A stretch of DNA of 64,000 bases from Dokdonia sp. Dokd-P16 (GTDB lineage Bacteria > Bacteroidota > Bacteroidia > Flavobacteriales > Flavobacteriaceae). Of this stretch, positions 1-10,092 are shown piece by piece. Below the pieces are notes generated by a model. It saw only the letters and a program-made list of their open reading frames with translations, did no database searches and had not been told where the DNA came from. The DNA is taken from the NCBI RefSeq assembly GCF_003095655.1, contig NZ_CP029151.1, forward strand, positions 1,611,001-1,675,000. Reading direction: 5' to 3'. The position numbers and the translations under genes are program-made. Position 1 is the stretch's first letter. The number at the start of each line of letters is the position of its first letter.

Positions 1-781
1 TCATTGCAAATGCACCTATTACAAAGGAAGCAAGAATAACTCCTAGTGGAGCCTCTGCAGTGCCAGGTACCGTAAATTTCATGATCCAAAACATACCTAT
101 ATACATACCCCATATAAACAAGGTGTGTAGTATAAATGCAGTGTTATGCTGCATGTTTAGAATACTTCTTACCCCATCAAGAAGTCCGAGTCCAAAGTTT
201 CTAATCTTCTGAATAAAAGGATGTGAGGACTTTTTAAGTAATCGCAAGCCAAAGATTCCAGCAGTAAGACCTACAGCAAGTAGTATGATAAAACCAGTGG
301 GGTTTGCATTTTCTTTAAAGTAAGCTATGAGTGCTGTAGATTGTAAGACTACGGCTGTAGTCATGATGAGAAGCAGTACAATAAGATCTGCAATGCGCTC
401 TGCTACAATAGTTCCAAAGGCTTTCTCAAAAGGAATGCCGTCTGTTTTTGAAAGGCTTACACCTCTTAAAACCTCCCCAGATCTAATGATGAAGGTATTT
501 GCAAAATAGCCAATCATAATAGCCATGAAACTGGTAATAAATTTAGGCTTGTAACTTAAAGGTTCTAGTAGGTATTTCCAGCGGTATGCTCTAGAAAAAT
601 GACTTAATAAACCAAATAGCAGCGAGATAATAATCCATAAAGGATTGACCATTTTTATTGCTTCCCACATGTCGCTGCGCTCTACCGCAGTCATTTTACT
701 GAGTTGGTACCAAACCAAAAAAACTCCCACAAGTGGGAGTATAATTTTAAGTGCGAGACTTTTATGTTTATTACTTATCAA
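1..781 (-). CDS. Lysylphosphatidylglycerol synthase TM-region family protein (YbhN-like), partial
   Basis: Translating the minus strand from a TTG at 779-781 gives an open frame of about 260 residues that runs off the left edge, so the C-terminus is missing. It has several hydrophobic segments, the first at the N-terminus (ILPLVGVFLVWYQL), and motifs typical of the LPG_synthase_TM/UPF0104 family: SRAYRWKYLLEPL, GYFANTFIIRSGEVLRG and AERIADLI. Family members are integral inner-membrane proteins resembling the flippase half of MprF; a substrate cannot be assigned. The TTG start lies two bases after the panD stop, suggesting translational coupling in a panC-panD-flippase operon. A start at an internal ATG would lose the first membrane segment, so I prefer TTG. 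A short perfect palindrome (CTCCCACTTGTGGGAG, 724-739) lies in the coding sequence. Confidence 0.75.
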   Translation of the reverse strand, partial: MISNKHKSLALKIILPLVGVFLVWYQLSKMTAVERSDMWEAIKMVNPLWIIISLLFGLLSHFSRAYRWKYLLEPLSYKPKFITSFMAIMIGYFANTFIIRSGEVLRGVSLSKTDGIPFEKAFGTIVAERIADLIVLLLIMTTAVVLQSTALIAYFKENANPTGFIILLAVGLTAGIFGLRLLKKSSHPFIQKIRNFGLGLLDGVRSILNMQHNTAFILHTLFIWGMYIGMFWIMKFTVPGTAEAPLGVILASFVIGAFAM

Positions 782-783
782 CG

Positions 784-1134
784 TTAGTTGAGCAAGTTTG
801 TTTCTTCATTAGGGAAGCATAAAGTAGGTTTAAACTTTTTAGCTTCTTCTACTTCCATAAAGGCGTATACAATTAAGATAAGCGTATCTCCTTTTGCAAC
901 TTTACGAGCAGCAGCACCGTTTAGGGTGATTTCTCCACTCTTTCTTGGTCCAGGGATTGCATACGTCTCAAGACGTTCTCCGTTTGTTACGTTTACAATT
1001 TGTACACGTTCTCCTTCAATTATGTTTGAAGCGTCCATCAAGTCTTCATCAATGGTAATACTTCCAATATAATGTAACTCGGCACCCGTTACTTTAACGC
1101 GGTGTATTTTTGATTTTACAACATTTACTAGCAT
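784..1134 (-). CDS. panD: Aspartate 1-decarboxylase
   Basis: 116 residues, a normal length for PanD. It decarboxylates L-aspartate to beta-alanine for pantothenate and CoA synthesis. It is a pyruvoyl enzyme made by self-cleavage between Gly24 and Ser25, both visible in YIGSIT, with the supporting [11 protein letters not shown]-terminus and the NGAAARKV segment. It starts with ATG and sits 21 bases downstream of panC on the same strand, so the two beta-alanine/pantoate steps are co-transcribed. Nothing is missing. Confidence 0.95.
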   Translation of the reverse strand: MLVNVVKSKIHRVKVTGAELHYIGSITIDEDLMDASNIIEGERVQIVNVTNGERLETYAIPGPRKSGEITLNGAAARKVAKGDTLILIVYAFMEVEEAKKFKPTLCFPNEETNLLN

Positions 1135-1155
1135 AGTGCAAAGGTAATAATAAGT

Positions 1156-2004
1156 TTAATTTAGGGCTATATTATCTATTAGTCTAATCTCACCAGCATA
1201 AACGGCAAGAAAAGCTCGGTATTGTTGGTTTTTACGCTTTCGCGAAAGCGTACTTAAATTTTTGATATTTGCAATCTCAAAGTATTCAAGTTCGAGACCT
1301 TCTTTTTCCTCAAAAACCGTTGAAACATATTTTTTCAATTGTAATGCAGATTGTGAGTCAAAATTATTCTTCACATACTGCAGCACTTCATAAATAAAAG
1401 GCGCAATAGCAAGTTGATTCTCAGTAAGTCGTGCATTACGACTGCTCATTGCGAGACCATTTTCTTGTCTATGTATAGGGCAACCTATGATTTTTAAAGG
1501 TAATTTTTCTTTTTCTACAAGCTTACGCACAATGGCAAGCTGTTGATAATCTTTCTCTCCAAAATATGCTTTATCCGGATTTACTTGTCTAAAAAGGAGA
1601 TTTAAAACAGTCCCTACACCATCAAAGTGTCCTGGCCTGTGCTCTCCCTCCATAACCTTCTCTATGGCTCCAAAGTTATATGGGGTAGAGGAAACCTTAT
1701 TCCCATAAACTTCCGTAGCAGTTGGTGCGTATACTACCACTTTATCTCCATAATGCGCTAGAAATTCTAGATCTTTTTTAAGAGTGCGAGGATACTTGTC
1801 TAAGTCTGAAATATTATTGAATTGTGTAGGGTTAACAAAAATGCTTACTATAATTAAGGCACAATCTTTGAGTGCATAATCAATAAGTGATGCATGTCCA
1901 TGATGTAGGGCGCCCATTGTAGGGACAAAACCTACGTATTTGCCATTGCTTTTTGCTTGATGAACAATCTTAGAAATCTGTTTATGAGCTGTTATTGCTT
2001 GCAC
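1156..2004 (-). CDS. panC: Pantothenate synthetase
   Basis: 282 residues, full length. It joins pantoate and beta-alanine using ATP. The nucleotidyltransferase HxGH motif is in PTMGALHHGH (residues 28-37), EGEHRPGHFDGV is at 119-130, FGEKDYQQ at 148-155 and MSSRN at 186-190. The start is GTG (plus-strand CAC 2002-2004); no ATG lies nearby in frame. A -7-like TAAGTTTG on the minus strand (2028-2035) is 23 bases upstream. The palindrome TACGCTTTCGCGAAAGCGTA lies inside the gene at 1233-1252 and is read as part of a TLSRKRKNQ peptide near the C-terminus, a region variable in the family. Confidence 0.95.
   Translation of the reverse strand: MQAITAHKQISKIVHQAKSNGKYVGFVPTMGALHHGHASLIDYALKDCALIIVSIFVNPTQFNNISDLDKYPRTLKKDLEFLAHYGDKVVVYAPTATEVYGNKVSSTPYNFGAIEKVMEGEHRPGHFDGVGTVLNLLFRQVNPDKAYFGEKDYQQLAIVRKLVEKEKLPLKIIGCPIHRQENGLAMSSRNARLTENQLAIAPFIYEVLQYVKNNFDSQSALQLKKYVSTVFEEKEGLELEYFEIANIKNLSTLSRKRKNQQYRAFLAVYAGEIRLIDNIALN
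1233..1252. repeat. CGCTTTCGCGAAAGCG palindrome, copy 1 (in panC)
   Basis: Perfect 20-base copy TACGCTTTCGCGAAAGCGTA inside panC, read as LSRKR. Confidence 0.9.
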
Positions 2005-2027
2005 TTTATTAAAATTTTAACGGGATG

Positions 2028-2074
2028 CAAACTTACTAATATTAAGACTAAGTGCGTAAAAATTTGTACTTTTG
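2028..2074. promoter_or_regulatory. Divergent promoters for panC and the GT5-like gene
   Basis: Two Bacteroidota-type -7 boxes face apart: TAAGTTTG on the minus strand (2028-2035) for panC and TACTTTTG on the plus strand (2067-2074) for the gene at 2115. No clear -33 TTG could be paired with either, so the assignment rests on the -7 boxes and position alone. Confidence 0.5.
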
Positions 2075-2114
2075 CGTGTTTTTTGAATAGATTAACAACC
2101 TAATTTTTACATAT

Positions 2115-2927
2115 ATGAAAGATAAGAGGATATTGTACGTGTCATCTGAAGTGATTCCATACCTCCCAGAGACCGAGATTGCCTCTATGTCGTTTGAAGC
2201 TCCTCAAATGGTTAATTCCAAGGGTGGGCAAATACGCATATTTATGCCGCGTTACGGTAATATTAATGAGCGTAGACATCAACTACACGAAGTAATTAGA
2301 TTATCTGGAATGAACTTGGTTATCAATGATTTTGATATGCCACTTATTATCAAGGTTGCTTCTATACCTAAGGAGCGTATCCAGGTATATTTTATAGATA
2401 ACGAAGAGTATTTTAAGCGTAAGGCGACTTTTACAGACGAAGAAGGAAATCTTTTTCCTGATAACGACGAGCGCGCCATTTTCTTTGCAAAAGGAGTTGT
2501 AGAGACGGTTAAAAAACTAAACTGGGCGCCAGATATTATTCACGTTCAGGGATGGTTAGCATCTTTACTGCCATTATATCTTAAGCATTACTATGCAAGT
2601 GAACCATTATTTGCACAAAGTAAAATAGTAACTTCTATTTATAATCAAGGATTTGAAGGGTCTCTTAATGAAGAGCTTCTTAATAAAGTTGCTTTTGATG
2701 GAATTGACCCAGAGACTATCAAAGAACTAGAAGATCCTACTTATGAAAACCTAATGAAAGTTACTATCAAGAATAGTGATGCTGCAATCGTAGGTTCTCA
2801 AGAATTAAATGAAAACTTAATGAAAATCCTTAATACGACCAAAATTCCTGTTTTGCCGTATAAGAAGAAAGAGGAGTTTCCTCAGGCTTACGAAGATTTT
2901 TACACTACTCAAGTTTTAGAAGAATAG
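2115..2927 (+). CDS. Glycogen/starch synthase N-terminal-domain protein (GT5 half only)
   Basis: 270 residues resembling only the N-terminal Rossmann domain of GT5 glycogen/starch synthases: VSSEVIPY near the start, SKGGQIRIFMPRYGNI at about residues 36-50, and DIIHVQGWLASLLPLYLK around 140-157, matching the family's HxHDW region. True glycogen synthases have about 480 residues and a second GT-B domain carrying most nucleotide-sugar contacts; here the frame ends with a stop and the next gene begins 8 bases later, with no C-terminal half nearby. The usual KTGGL motif is replaced by SKGGQ. Such half-length proteins occur next to panC and DUF4270 genes in flavobacteria. The call is to the fold; glycogen synthesis is not supported. 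Confidence 0.75.
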   Translation: MKDKRILYVSSEVIPYLPETEIASMSFEAPQMVNSKGGQIRIFMPRYGNINERRHQLHEVIRLSGMNLVINDFDMPLIIKVASIPKERIQVYFIDNEEYFKRKATFTDEEGNLFPDNDERAIFFAKGVVETVKKLNWAPDIIHVQGWLASLLPLYLKHYYASEPLFAQSKIVTSIYNQGFEGSLNEELLNKVAFDGIDPETIKELEDPTYENLMKVTIKNSDAAIVGSQELNENLMKILNTTKIPVLPYKKKEEFPQAYEDFYTTQVLEE

Positions 2928-2934
2928 ACTAATT

Positions 2935-4689
2935 ATGAGATTGAATAAAATACTTAAGCAAGCAGCCATGGTTGTGGCACTTGCGCTGTTGATTGTTTCC
3001 TGTGAGGATGATTTTGGTTCTATTGGAACTAGTATTGTAGGGGAGGTCAATTTTGATACAGAGCTTGCTCAAGATTTAAAAATAGCGGCTTACAGTCGTA
3101 ATTATGCTGATGCCTCAGGTTTTAATGGAGTTCAAACTAGTGGCACATCGGTTGGAGTTGTTGGTTTTTATAAAGACCCAACTTATGGTTCTACAACTAG
3201 TTCGTTGTTAACTCAAGTAGCTTTATCTAGTACTAATCCTGATTTTGGTGATGAAACTGAAATTGATTCAGTAGTTTTTTCACTTCCGTATTACTCTTCA
3301 TTAGTAGAAACAGATACAGATGGAAATTCAACGTATACTTTAGACTCTATTTTTGGTAACACTCCAGGTCAAATGAAATTATCTGTTTACAGATCAAATT
3401 TCTTTTTAAATAGTCTAGACCCTGCAGAAGATTTTGAGAGCTCAGCAATATATTATTCTAATGAAATTTCTGAATTTCAAGGTGTAGAAGGAGACTTATT
3501 ATTTGAGGTGCGTGATGAGAGTGGTGGTATTCAAGAAGAGGGTTTTGTGCTAGATGCTAGCGAAATCGTATTAACTACGCCAAATCTTGACGATGCTGGT
3601 AATCCAGATGGAACTAATGATGTGGATAGATTAAGTCCGAGAATTAGACTTTCATACAGAAATGGAATTGCTGCCGATGAGGCTGTTTTGGATTATTGGA
3701 AACAGGCAATTATTGACCAAGAAGGTCAAGGTACTTTGTTAAATCAAAATACATTCAATGATTATTTTAGAGGGTTATATCTTAAAGCAGAAGCTATAGA
3801 TGATAAGGGGAGTGCTATTCTGTTTGATGTAGCAAACTTGAATGTCACTATATATTATTCTTTTACCAATGAAGATTCTACAACAGATGACTCTGGAGAA
3901 ACAGTCTCAACAGGAACTGGAAATATTTCTTTAAGGTCTTCTGGTGTTCGCGCAATCGCTTATGAAAATGATTTTAGTCAGAGCCCCATAGGATCTACTA
4001 GTTTTAATGAGTCTCAAAATGTAATTGATGGCGAAGAAAATTTATATCTAAAAGGAGGTGATGGTAGTATTGCTTTAATTGATTTATTTGGTGCAGATGA
4101 GGACGATAATGGTGTTGCAGATCAGCTAGAGGCTTTAAGAGCTTGTAACATAATTGTAAATGAAGCAAACCTGCAATTTTACGTTCAGCAAGATGAATTA
4201 AGTGCTGGTAGTAATGGAGAGTTAGAGCCAGAGAGAGTATTTATATATGATTATGATAATAACGCTACGTTGTTAGATGCACTTATTGATAATACAACTG
4301 GAGAAGGTGGAGCTGTTAATACGAGAACAAATCACTTAGGAAGACTTTCTAGAGAGGTTGACGGTGATCTTTCAAGTAACGGCGTTAGCTATAGAGTACG
4401 TCTTACTCAGCACATAAATAATATCATTAAAAATGATTCTACAAATGTGAGATTAGCTTTATCTGTCTCTCAGAATGTAACTATTGATAATACTGCCTTG
4501 ATAGGAGGGACAGGAGGTATTCAAGATGGGCAGAGAGTTCCGTTTTCTGGAGTAATCTCACCAGAGGGAACTATACTACACGGAACTGCAAGTTCTGATG
4601 AAGAAAAGAAATTAAGATTAAGATTGTATTATACAATAACAGAGGAAATTGATCCTAACAGCCCTTGTGGTTTAGCTTTAGGATTGTAA
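2935..4689 (+). CDS. DUF4270 lipoprotein
   Basis: 584 residues with a lipoprotein signal: a basic N-terminus, a hydrophobic run and the lipobox LLIVSC with Cys23, followed by EDDFGSIG. The acidic residues right after the lipidated Cys resemble the Bacteroidota export signal that places lipoproteins on the cell surface. The body is Asp/Asn/Ser-rich and beta-strand-like, as in DUF4270. It starts 8 bases after the GT5-like gene and ends 11 bases before glmS, so the three are probably one operon. The molecular function is unknown. Confidence 0.8.
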   Translation: MRLNKILKQAAMVVALALLIVSCEDDFGSIGTSIVGEVNFDTELAQDLKIAAYSRNYADASGFNGVQTSGTSVGVVGFYKDPTYGSTTSSLLTQVALSSTNPDFGDETEIDSVVFSLPYYSSLVETDTDGNSTYTLDSIFGNTPGQMKLSVYRSNFFLNSLDPAEDFESSAIYYSNEISEFQGVEGDLLFEVRDESGGIQEEGFVLDASEIVLTTPNLDDAGNPDGTNDVDRLSPRIRLSYRNGIAADEAVLDYWKQAIIDQEGQGTLLNQNTFNDYFRGLYLKAEAIDDKGSAILFDVANLNVTIYYSFTNEDSTTDDSGETVSTGTGNISLRSSGVRAIAYENDFSQSPIGSTSFNESQNVIDGEENLYLKGGDGSIALIDLFGADEDDNGVADQLEALRACNIIVNEANLQFYVQQDELSAGSNGELEPERVFIYDYDNNATLLDALIDNTTGEGGAVNTRTNHLGRLSREVDGDLSSNGVSYRVRLTQHINNIIKNDSTNVRLALSVSQNVTIDNTALIGGTGGIQDGQRVPFSGVISPEGTILHGTASSDEEKKLRLRLYYTITEEIDPNSPCGLALGL

Positions 4690-4700
4690 TAATTTAAAGT

Positions 4701-6548
4701 ATGTGTGGAATAGTTGGTTATATAGGGCATAGAGATGCTTATCCAGTAGTCGTTCAAGGTTTAGAGAGACTGGAATACAGGGGTTATGATAGTGCAGGAA
4801 TTGCGTTATATGATGGCACTGATTTAAAGTTCTCTAAAACAAAAGGTAAAGTTGCAGACTTGCGGGCTAAACTAGAGTCAGAAATTTCTACAACAGGTGG
4901 TATAGGTATTGGGCATACAAGATGGGCAACACATGGTGTTCCTAATGATGTGAATAGCCATCCGCATTTGTCCAATTCTGGAGACTTGGTAATCATTCAC
5001 AATGGAATTATAGAAAACTATGATTCTTTACGTCAGGAGCTTATAAAGCGTGGATATACTTTTCAATCAGATACTGATACAGAAGTATTAGTAAATCTTA
5101 TTGAGGATGTAAAGAAAAATGAAGGAGTTAAGCTTGGTAAAGCAGTGCAAATTGCTCTTAATCAAACTATAGGAGCTTATGCAATAGCGGTTTTTGATAA
5201 AACAAAGCCTGATGAAATTGTAGTTGCTCGTTTAGGAAGTCCTCTTGCTATTGGTGTAGGAGAAGATGAGTTCTTCATTGCATCAGATGCGACACCTTTC
5301 ATTGAGTATACAAACAAAACTATCTATCTCAAGGATGGTGAGATGGCGGTAATACGCAATCATAAGAAATTAAAAGTTCGTAAAATTAAAGATGATTCTT
5401 TAGTTGACCCGTATATAGAGGAGTTAAAGCTTAATCTCGAGCAAATAGAAAAAGGTGGTTATGATCACTTTATGCTTAAGGAGATTTATGAGCAGCCTCA
5501 AGCAATTAAGGATACTTTCCGTGGGCGTATGCTCGTTAAGGAAGGTATTATTAAAATGGCAGGTATTGATGATAATATAGAGAAGTTTAAAAACGCTCGA
5601 CGTATTATTATTATAGCTTGTGGTACGTCATGGCACGCAGGGCTTGTGGCTGAGTATATTTTTGAAGAGTTTGCTCGTGTACCAGTAGAGGTTGAGTATG
5701 CTTCAGAGTTTAGATATCGTAATCCAGTAGTCTTTAAAGATGATGTGATCATAGCGATTTCTCAAAGTGGAGAAACTGCAGATACAATGGCGGCTATTAA
5801 ACTTGCTAAAGAGCAAGGAGCGTTTGTTTTTGGTGTTTGTAATGTTGTAGGTTCTTCTATTTCTAGAATAACAGATGCAGGAGCATATACTCATGCAGGA
5901 CCAGAGATTGGTGTTGCATCAACAAAGGCTTTTACTACTCAGATAACAATACTTACTCTAATCGCCTTAAGGCTTGCTCAGGCAACAGGTAAAATGGCCG
6001 ATTCTGAGTTTAGAAAATATCTACAAGAATTAGAGCGCATCCCTGAAAAAGTTGAGAAAGCTTTAAAATGTAATGATCAAGCAGAGATTGTTGCTGCGCA
6101 ATATAAGGATGCACCTAACGCTCTTTATTTAGGACGTGGTTATAATTTTCCAGTAGCACTTGAGGGGGCTCTCAAACTTAAGGAGATATCTTACATCCAT
6201 GCAGAGGGTTATCCTGCGGCAGAAATGAAGCACGGACCTATTGCCCTTATAGACGAATTGATGCCAGTTTTTGTTATTGCAATGAAAAAGGGTCATTATG
6301 AGAAAGTAGTTAGTAATATAGAAGAAATCAAGGCGCGTAGCGGTAAGATTATTGGTATTGTTACAGAAGGTGATACGGAGGTTAAAAGACTTGCAGATCA
6401 CGTGATAGAAATTCCGGAGACGCTAGAGCCTCTTACTCCAATTTTGGCTACTATTCCGTTGCAGTTATTATCTTACCACATAGCATTAATGCTTGGTAAA
6501 AATGTAGACCAACCACGTAACTTGGCAAAGTCGGTTACGGTGGAGTAA
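4701..6548 (+). CDS. glmS: Glutamine--fructose-6-phosphate aminotransferase (isomerizing)
   Basis: 615 residues, full length. It makes glucosamine-6-phosphate for peptidoglycan and lipid A. The N-terminal class II glutamine amidotransferase domain begins MCGIVGYIG with Cys2 as nucleophile, followed by RLEYRGYDSAG, GHTRWATHG and HNGIIENY. Two SIS domains follow, with ACGTSWHAG, SQSGETADT and STKAFTTQ, and the C-terminus ends NLAKSVTVE as expected. It is the last gene before a strong terminator. Confidence 0.97.
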   Translation: MCGIVGYIGHRDAYPVVVQGLERLEYRGYDSAGIALYDGTDLKFSKTKGKVADLRAKLESEISTTGGIGIGHTRWATHGVPNDVNSHPHLSNSGDLVIIHNGIIENYDSLRQELIKRGYTFQSDTDTEVLVNLIEDVKKNEGVKLGKAVQIALNQTIGAYAIAVFDKTKPDEIVVARLGSPLAIGVGEDEFFIASDATPFIEYTNKTIYLKDGEMAVIRNHKKLKVRKIKDDSLVDPYIEELKLNLEQIEKGGYDHFMLKEIYEQPQAIKDTFRGRMLVKEGIIKMAGIDDNIEKFKNARRIIIIACGTSWHAGLVAEYIFEEFARVPVEVEYASEFRYRNPVVFKDDVIIAISQSGETADTMAAIKLAKEQGAFVFGVCNVVGSSISRITDAGAYTHAGPEIGVASTKAFTTQITILTLIALRLAQATGKMADSEFRKYLQELERIPEKVEKALKCNDQAEIVAAQYKDAPNALYLGRGYNFPVALEGALKLKEISYIHAEGYPAAEMKHGPIALIDELMPVFVIAMKKGHYEKVVSNIEEIKARSGKIIGIVTEGDTEVKRLADHVIEIPETLEPLTPILATIPLQLLSYHIALMLGKNVDQPRNLAKSVTVE

Positions 6549-6619
6549 TATTTTAATAATCTACTGTTTTATTTAGGGTATTTTAGAATGCTCGCCAACT
6601 AGATTATTTAATTATTTAT

Positions 6620-6657
6620 AAAAGGACTTATTCGCTAGAAGCTGCATAAGTCCTTTT
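6620..6657 (+). terminator. Rho-independent terminator after glmS
   Basis: An 11-base-pair stem, AAAAGGACTTA (6620-6630) with TAAGTCCTTTT (6647-6657), with a 16-base loop and a T-rich 3' side. The roughly 307-base gap between glmS and atpD holds this terminator and the atpD promoter; I see no gene in it. Confidence 0.8.
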
Positions 6658-6768
6658 CTTTTGCACCTATTTTAAAGAAAATCAAATTATTACAGCCGCC
6701 ATGTATATTCTTTAATCGCTGAATCATTGGAATCGTGAAAAGGCTTATAAAAACTTACATTTTGCATT

Positions 6769-6797
6769 TTTGTATAAAATATTAAACAGTATCTTTG
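6769..6797 (+). promoter_or_regulatory. Promoter of atpD (TTTG-N17-TATCTTTG)
   Basis: TTTG at 6769-6772, a 17-base spacer and TATCTTTG at 6790-6797 match the Bacteroidota -33/-7 consensus closely. The start codon at 6856 leaves a leader of about 50 bases. Confidence 0.8.
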
Positions 6798-6849
6798 CAC
6801 CACGAAAAACGATAATTTTTTCGCTTTTATTTCGCTAAACATTAAATAG

Positions 6850-8364
<1,515 letters not shown>

Positions 8365-8376
8365 GAGATTTTTAAT

Positions 8377-8396
8377 TACGCTTTCGCGAAAGCGTA
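8377..8396. repeat. CGCTTTCGCGAAAGCG palindrome, copy 2 (atpD-atpC gap)
   Basis: Perfect 20-base copy TACGCTTTCGCGAAAGCGTA in the 48-base space between atpD and atpC, inside what should be one transcript. It would form an RNA hairpin but lacks a T tract, so it does not look like a terminator. Confidence 0.9.
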
Positions 8397-8412
8397 CTCA
8401 AAATAATATACT

Positions 8413-8691
8413 ATGCATTTAGAAATTGTAACTCCAGAGGCATCTCTTGTAAGCGGTGAAGTATCATCGGTTACTGTACCAGGTGTAAATGGTGAATACC
8501 AAATGTTAGATAATCACGCAGCAACTGTTTCTTTACTAGGAGCAGGAACTGTAAAATTTGAAGGAAATCCTACAATTGCTGCAGGTCACGAAGGTAAATT
8601 TACCAAAGCGACAGACGGTAAATGGTCACTTGTAATTGCAAGTGGCACTGTAGAGATGAACAACAATAAAGTGATTGTGCTAGCAGATTAA
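8413..8691 (+). CDS. atpC: F-type ATP synthase subunit epsilon
   Basis: 92 residues covering only the N-terminal beta-sandwich domain (MHLEIVTPEASLVSGEV, VPGVNGEYQMLDNHA). Typical bacterial epsilon subunits have about 135 residues because of a C-terminal two-helix inhibitory domain. That domain is absent here, as is common in Bacteroidota, so inhibition of ATP hydrolysis by extended helices is not expected. It is co-transcribed with atpD and followed by a strong terminator. Confidence 0.92.
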   Translation: MHLEIVTPEASLVSGEVSSVTVPGVNGEYQMLDNHAATVSLLGAGTVKFEGNPTIAAGHEGKFTKATDGKWSLVIASGTVEMNNNKVIVLAD

Positions 8692-8710
8692 AGCGCATTG
8701 AAATAAGTTT

Positions 8711-8744
8711 AAAAGCCCAAATTCTACCAAGAGTTTGGGCTTTT
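8711..8744 (+). terminator. Rho-independent terminator after atpC
   Basis: AAAAGCCCAAA (8711-8721) pairs with TTTGGGCTTTT (8734-8744) over a 12-base loop, and the T run continues to 8747. Confidence 0.9.
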
Positions 8745-8772
8745 TTTGTATTAGAAAAAGTTTTAAAATGTA

Positions 8773-8985
8773 TTATGTGTCTTTTATGGCATATTCTAGT
8801 ATATCTCCTGGCTGGCAATCTAACGCTTTACATATGGCTTCCAGCGTAGAGAAGCGCACTGCTTTTGCCTTACCGGATTTAAGGATAGAGAGGTTTGCTT
8901 CTGTAATACCTACAATCTCTGCAAGCTCCTTGCTCCTCATCTCACGATCTGCCAGTACTTTGTCTAAGTTAATAGTTATAGGCAT
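8773..8985 (-). CDS. Small Xre/YozG-type HTH regulator
   Basis: 70 residues, almost entirely a Cro/CI-type helix-turn-helix: ELAEIVGITEANLSILKSGK then RFSTLEAICKALDCQPGDIL. This is the compact HTH_26/YozG type, a DNA-binding domain with no sensor. It lies 3 bases downstream of a DUF2975 membrane protein gene and is the last gene of a three-gene minus-strand operon; DUF2975 and YozG-like regulators are usually found paired. It may bind the two similar palindromes at the operon promoter (10018-10067); that is inference. Confidence 0.85.
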   Translation of the reverse strand: MPITINLDKVLADREMRSKELAEIVGITEANLSILKSGKAKAVRFSTLEAICKALDCQPGDILEYAIKDT

Positions 8986-8988
8986 AGG

Positions 8989-9525
8989 TTATATAGTTAA
9001 ATCGTTTTCTTGTTTCAAGAGCACACCTTTTTTGGAGATAGCAGCAAGCAACAGTATCAATTTGCCAAAAATAAAGCAAACAATAAGTCGAGGAAGTACA
9101 TCTGTAATTGAAGATACATTATTGTAAAAAAACACACCAATAATCATAAAGAGAGCAGCATAAGACAACCCATAATTTAAAAATCCTTCGCCTATAAGTG
9201 TCAATTTTTTAGTGATTTCATCCGTTAATAATTCTCCATTTTTATATTCCTTTATAAGTTTATTGGATATCAGTAGCAGTTTTAGAAGATATAAATTCAG
9301 AATAGTTAGTAAAATAATAAAAATTATTGCTATCCAATTACTTGGATTATCAAAACCTTTTTTAAAGAATTCGCTTTTAATTACGTCAGTAAATTTGACA
9401 AGTTGGCTAGAAGGAAGTGTCATGGAGATCACTAAAATTGCGACAGTTTTTAGAGATATGTAGATCATTGCTATAATAACAATTATAGATAGACTACGGA
9501 GATGATATTTCAAAGTCTTTGTCAT
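8989..9525 (-). CDS. DUF2975 membrane protein (second of tandem pair)
   Basis: 178 residues with about four hydrophobic segments: SIIVIIAMIYISLKTVAILVI, IAIIFIILLTILNLYLLKLLL, FLNYGLSYAALFMIIGVFFYN and LPRLIVCFIFGKLILLLAAI. It ends LLKQENDLTI, nearly the same ending as the upstream gene (LKSENDLTI), which marks both as DUF2975 paralogues. The function is unknown; position between another DUF2975 gene and an HTH gene suggests a membrane sensing or regulatory role. Confidence 0.75.
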   Translation of the reverse strand: MTKTLKYHLRSLSIIVIIAMIYISLKTVAILVISMTLPSSQLVKFTDVIKSEFFKKGFDNPSNWIAIIFIILLTILNLYLLKLLLISNKLIKEYKNGELLTDEITKKLTLIGEGFLNYGLSYAALFMIIGVFFYNNVSSITDVLPRLIVCFIFGKLILLLAAISKKGVLLKQENDLTI

Positions 9526-9533
9526 AAGTAATA

Positions 9534-10007
9534 TTATATAGTTAGATCATTTTCAGATTTGAGTCGGAAGCCTACTTGTGCCATATCTGCAATAATTATT
9601 ACTATAAAGCCAAGTAATGTAAACATAAAATCCATCAAAATAATTCCCATCATTATGTTTGGGTCGCCTCCACTTTGAACTCTTATAATATCTAAAACGG
9701 TCATCAAAACGCCTGAGAAGAAAAAGATGTATCCAGCAACTCGCATCAATTTTTTTGAACTCTCAGTAAAGTAGCCGTGTTTGATAATTTCTTGAAGGCA
9801 TTTGATACTTACCAGTAGTCCTGAGAAAATCACTAGATTTTGAAAGCTTAGAATGTACTTGTTATACGAACCATACACAAGTTGATCATCAACAGAATTA
9901 ATTGCTGCCCTTATATTGTCAAAAAATATAAAGTTGGAAAGAGCGCCTATTAAATAGAAAATTGCTGTTAGCATACTTACCAAATACAGGATTTTAATTT
10001 TTTTCAT
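9534..10007 (-). CDS. DUF2975 membrane protein (first of tandem pair)
   Basis: 157 residues, four hydrophobic segments, the DUF2975-like middle GYFTESSKKLMRVAGYI and the C-terminal signature LKSENDLTI. It is the first gene of the operon; the next gene starts 8 bases downstream. The tandem pair probably arose by an old duplication, since only the ends remain visibly alike. A -7 box TATATTTG (minus, 10036-10043) lies 28 bases upstream of the start. No catalytic motif is visible. Confidence 0.7.
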   Translation of the reverse strand: MKKIKILYLVSMLTAIFYLIGALSNFIFFDNIRAAINSVDDQLVYGSYNKYILSFQNLVIFSGLLVSIKCLQEIIKHGYFTESSKKLMRVAGYIFFFSGVLMTVLDIIRVQSGGDPNIMMGIILMDFMFTLLGFIVIIIADMAQVGFRLKSENDLTI

Positions 10008-10017
10008 AATTCATTTT

Positions 10018-10067
10018 ATTATCGTTTTACAATAACAAATATATAAAAATTATTGAAAAACAATAAT
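10018..10067 (-). promoter_or_regulatory. DUF2975 operon promoter flanked by twin operator-like palindromes
   Basis: Two related inverted repeats of the form ATTATYG-N5-CAATAA flank the minus-strand -7 box TATATTTG (10036-10043). Site 1 (10018-10035) is ATTATCG-TTTTA-CAATAA, over the expected transcription start. Site 2 (10049-10067) is ATTATTG-AAAAA-CAATAAT, just upstream of the -7 box. The repeats start 31 bp apart, close to three helical turns. This is what an autorepressor would be expected to bind; the HTH gene of the same operon is the natural candidate. Confidence 0.6.
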
Positions 10068-10092
10068 TTTATTTGAAATTTGCGCATAAAAA

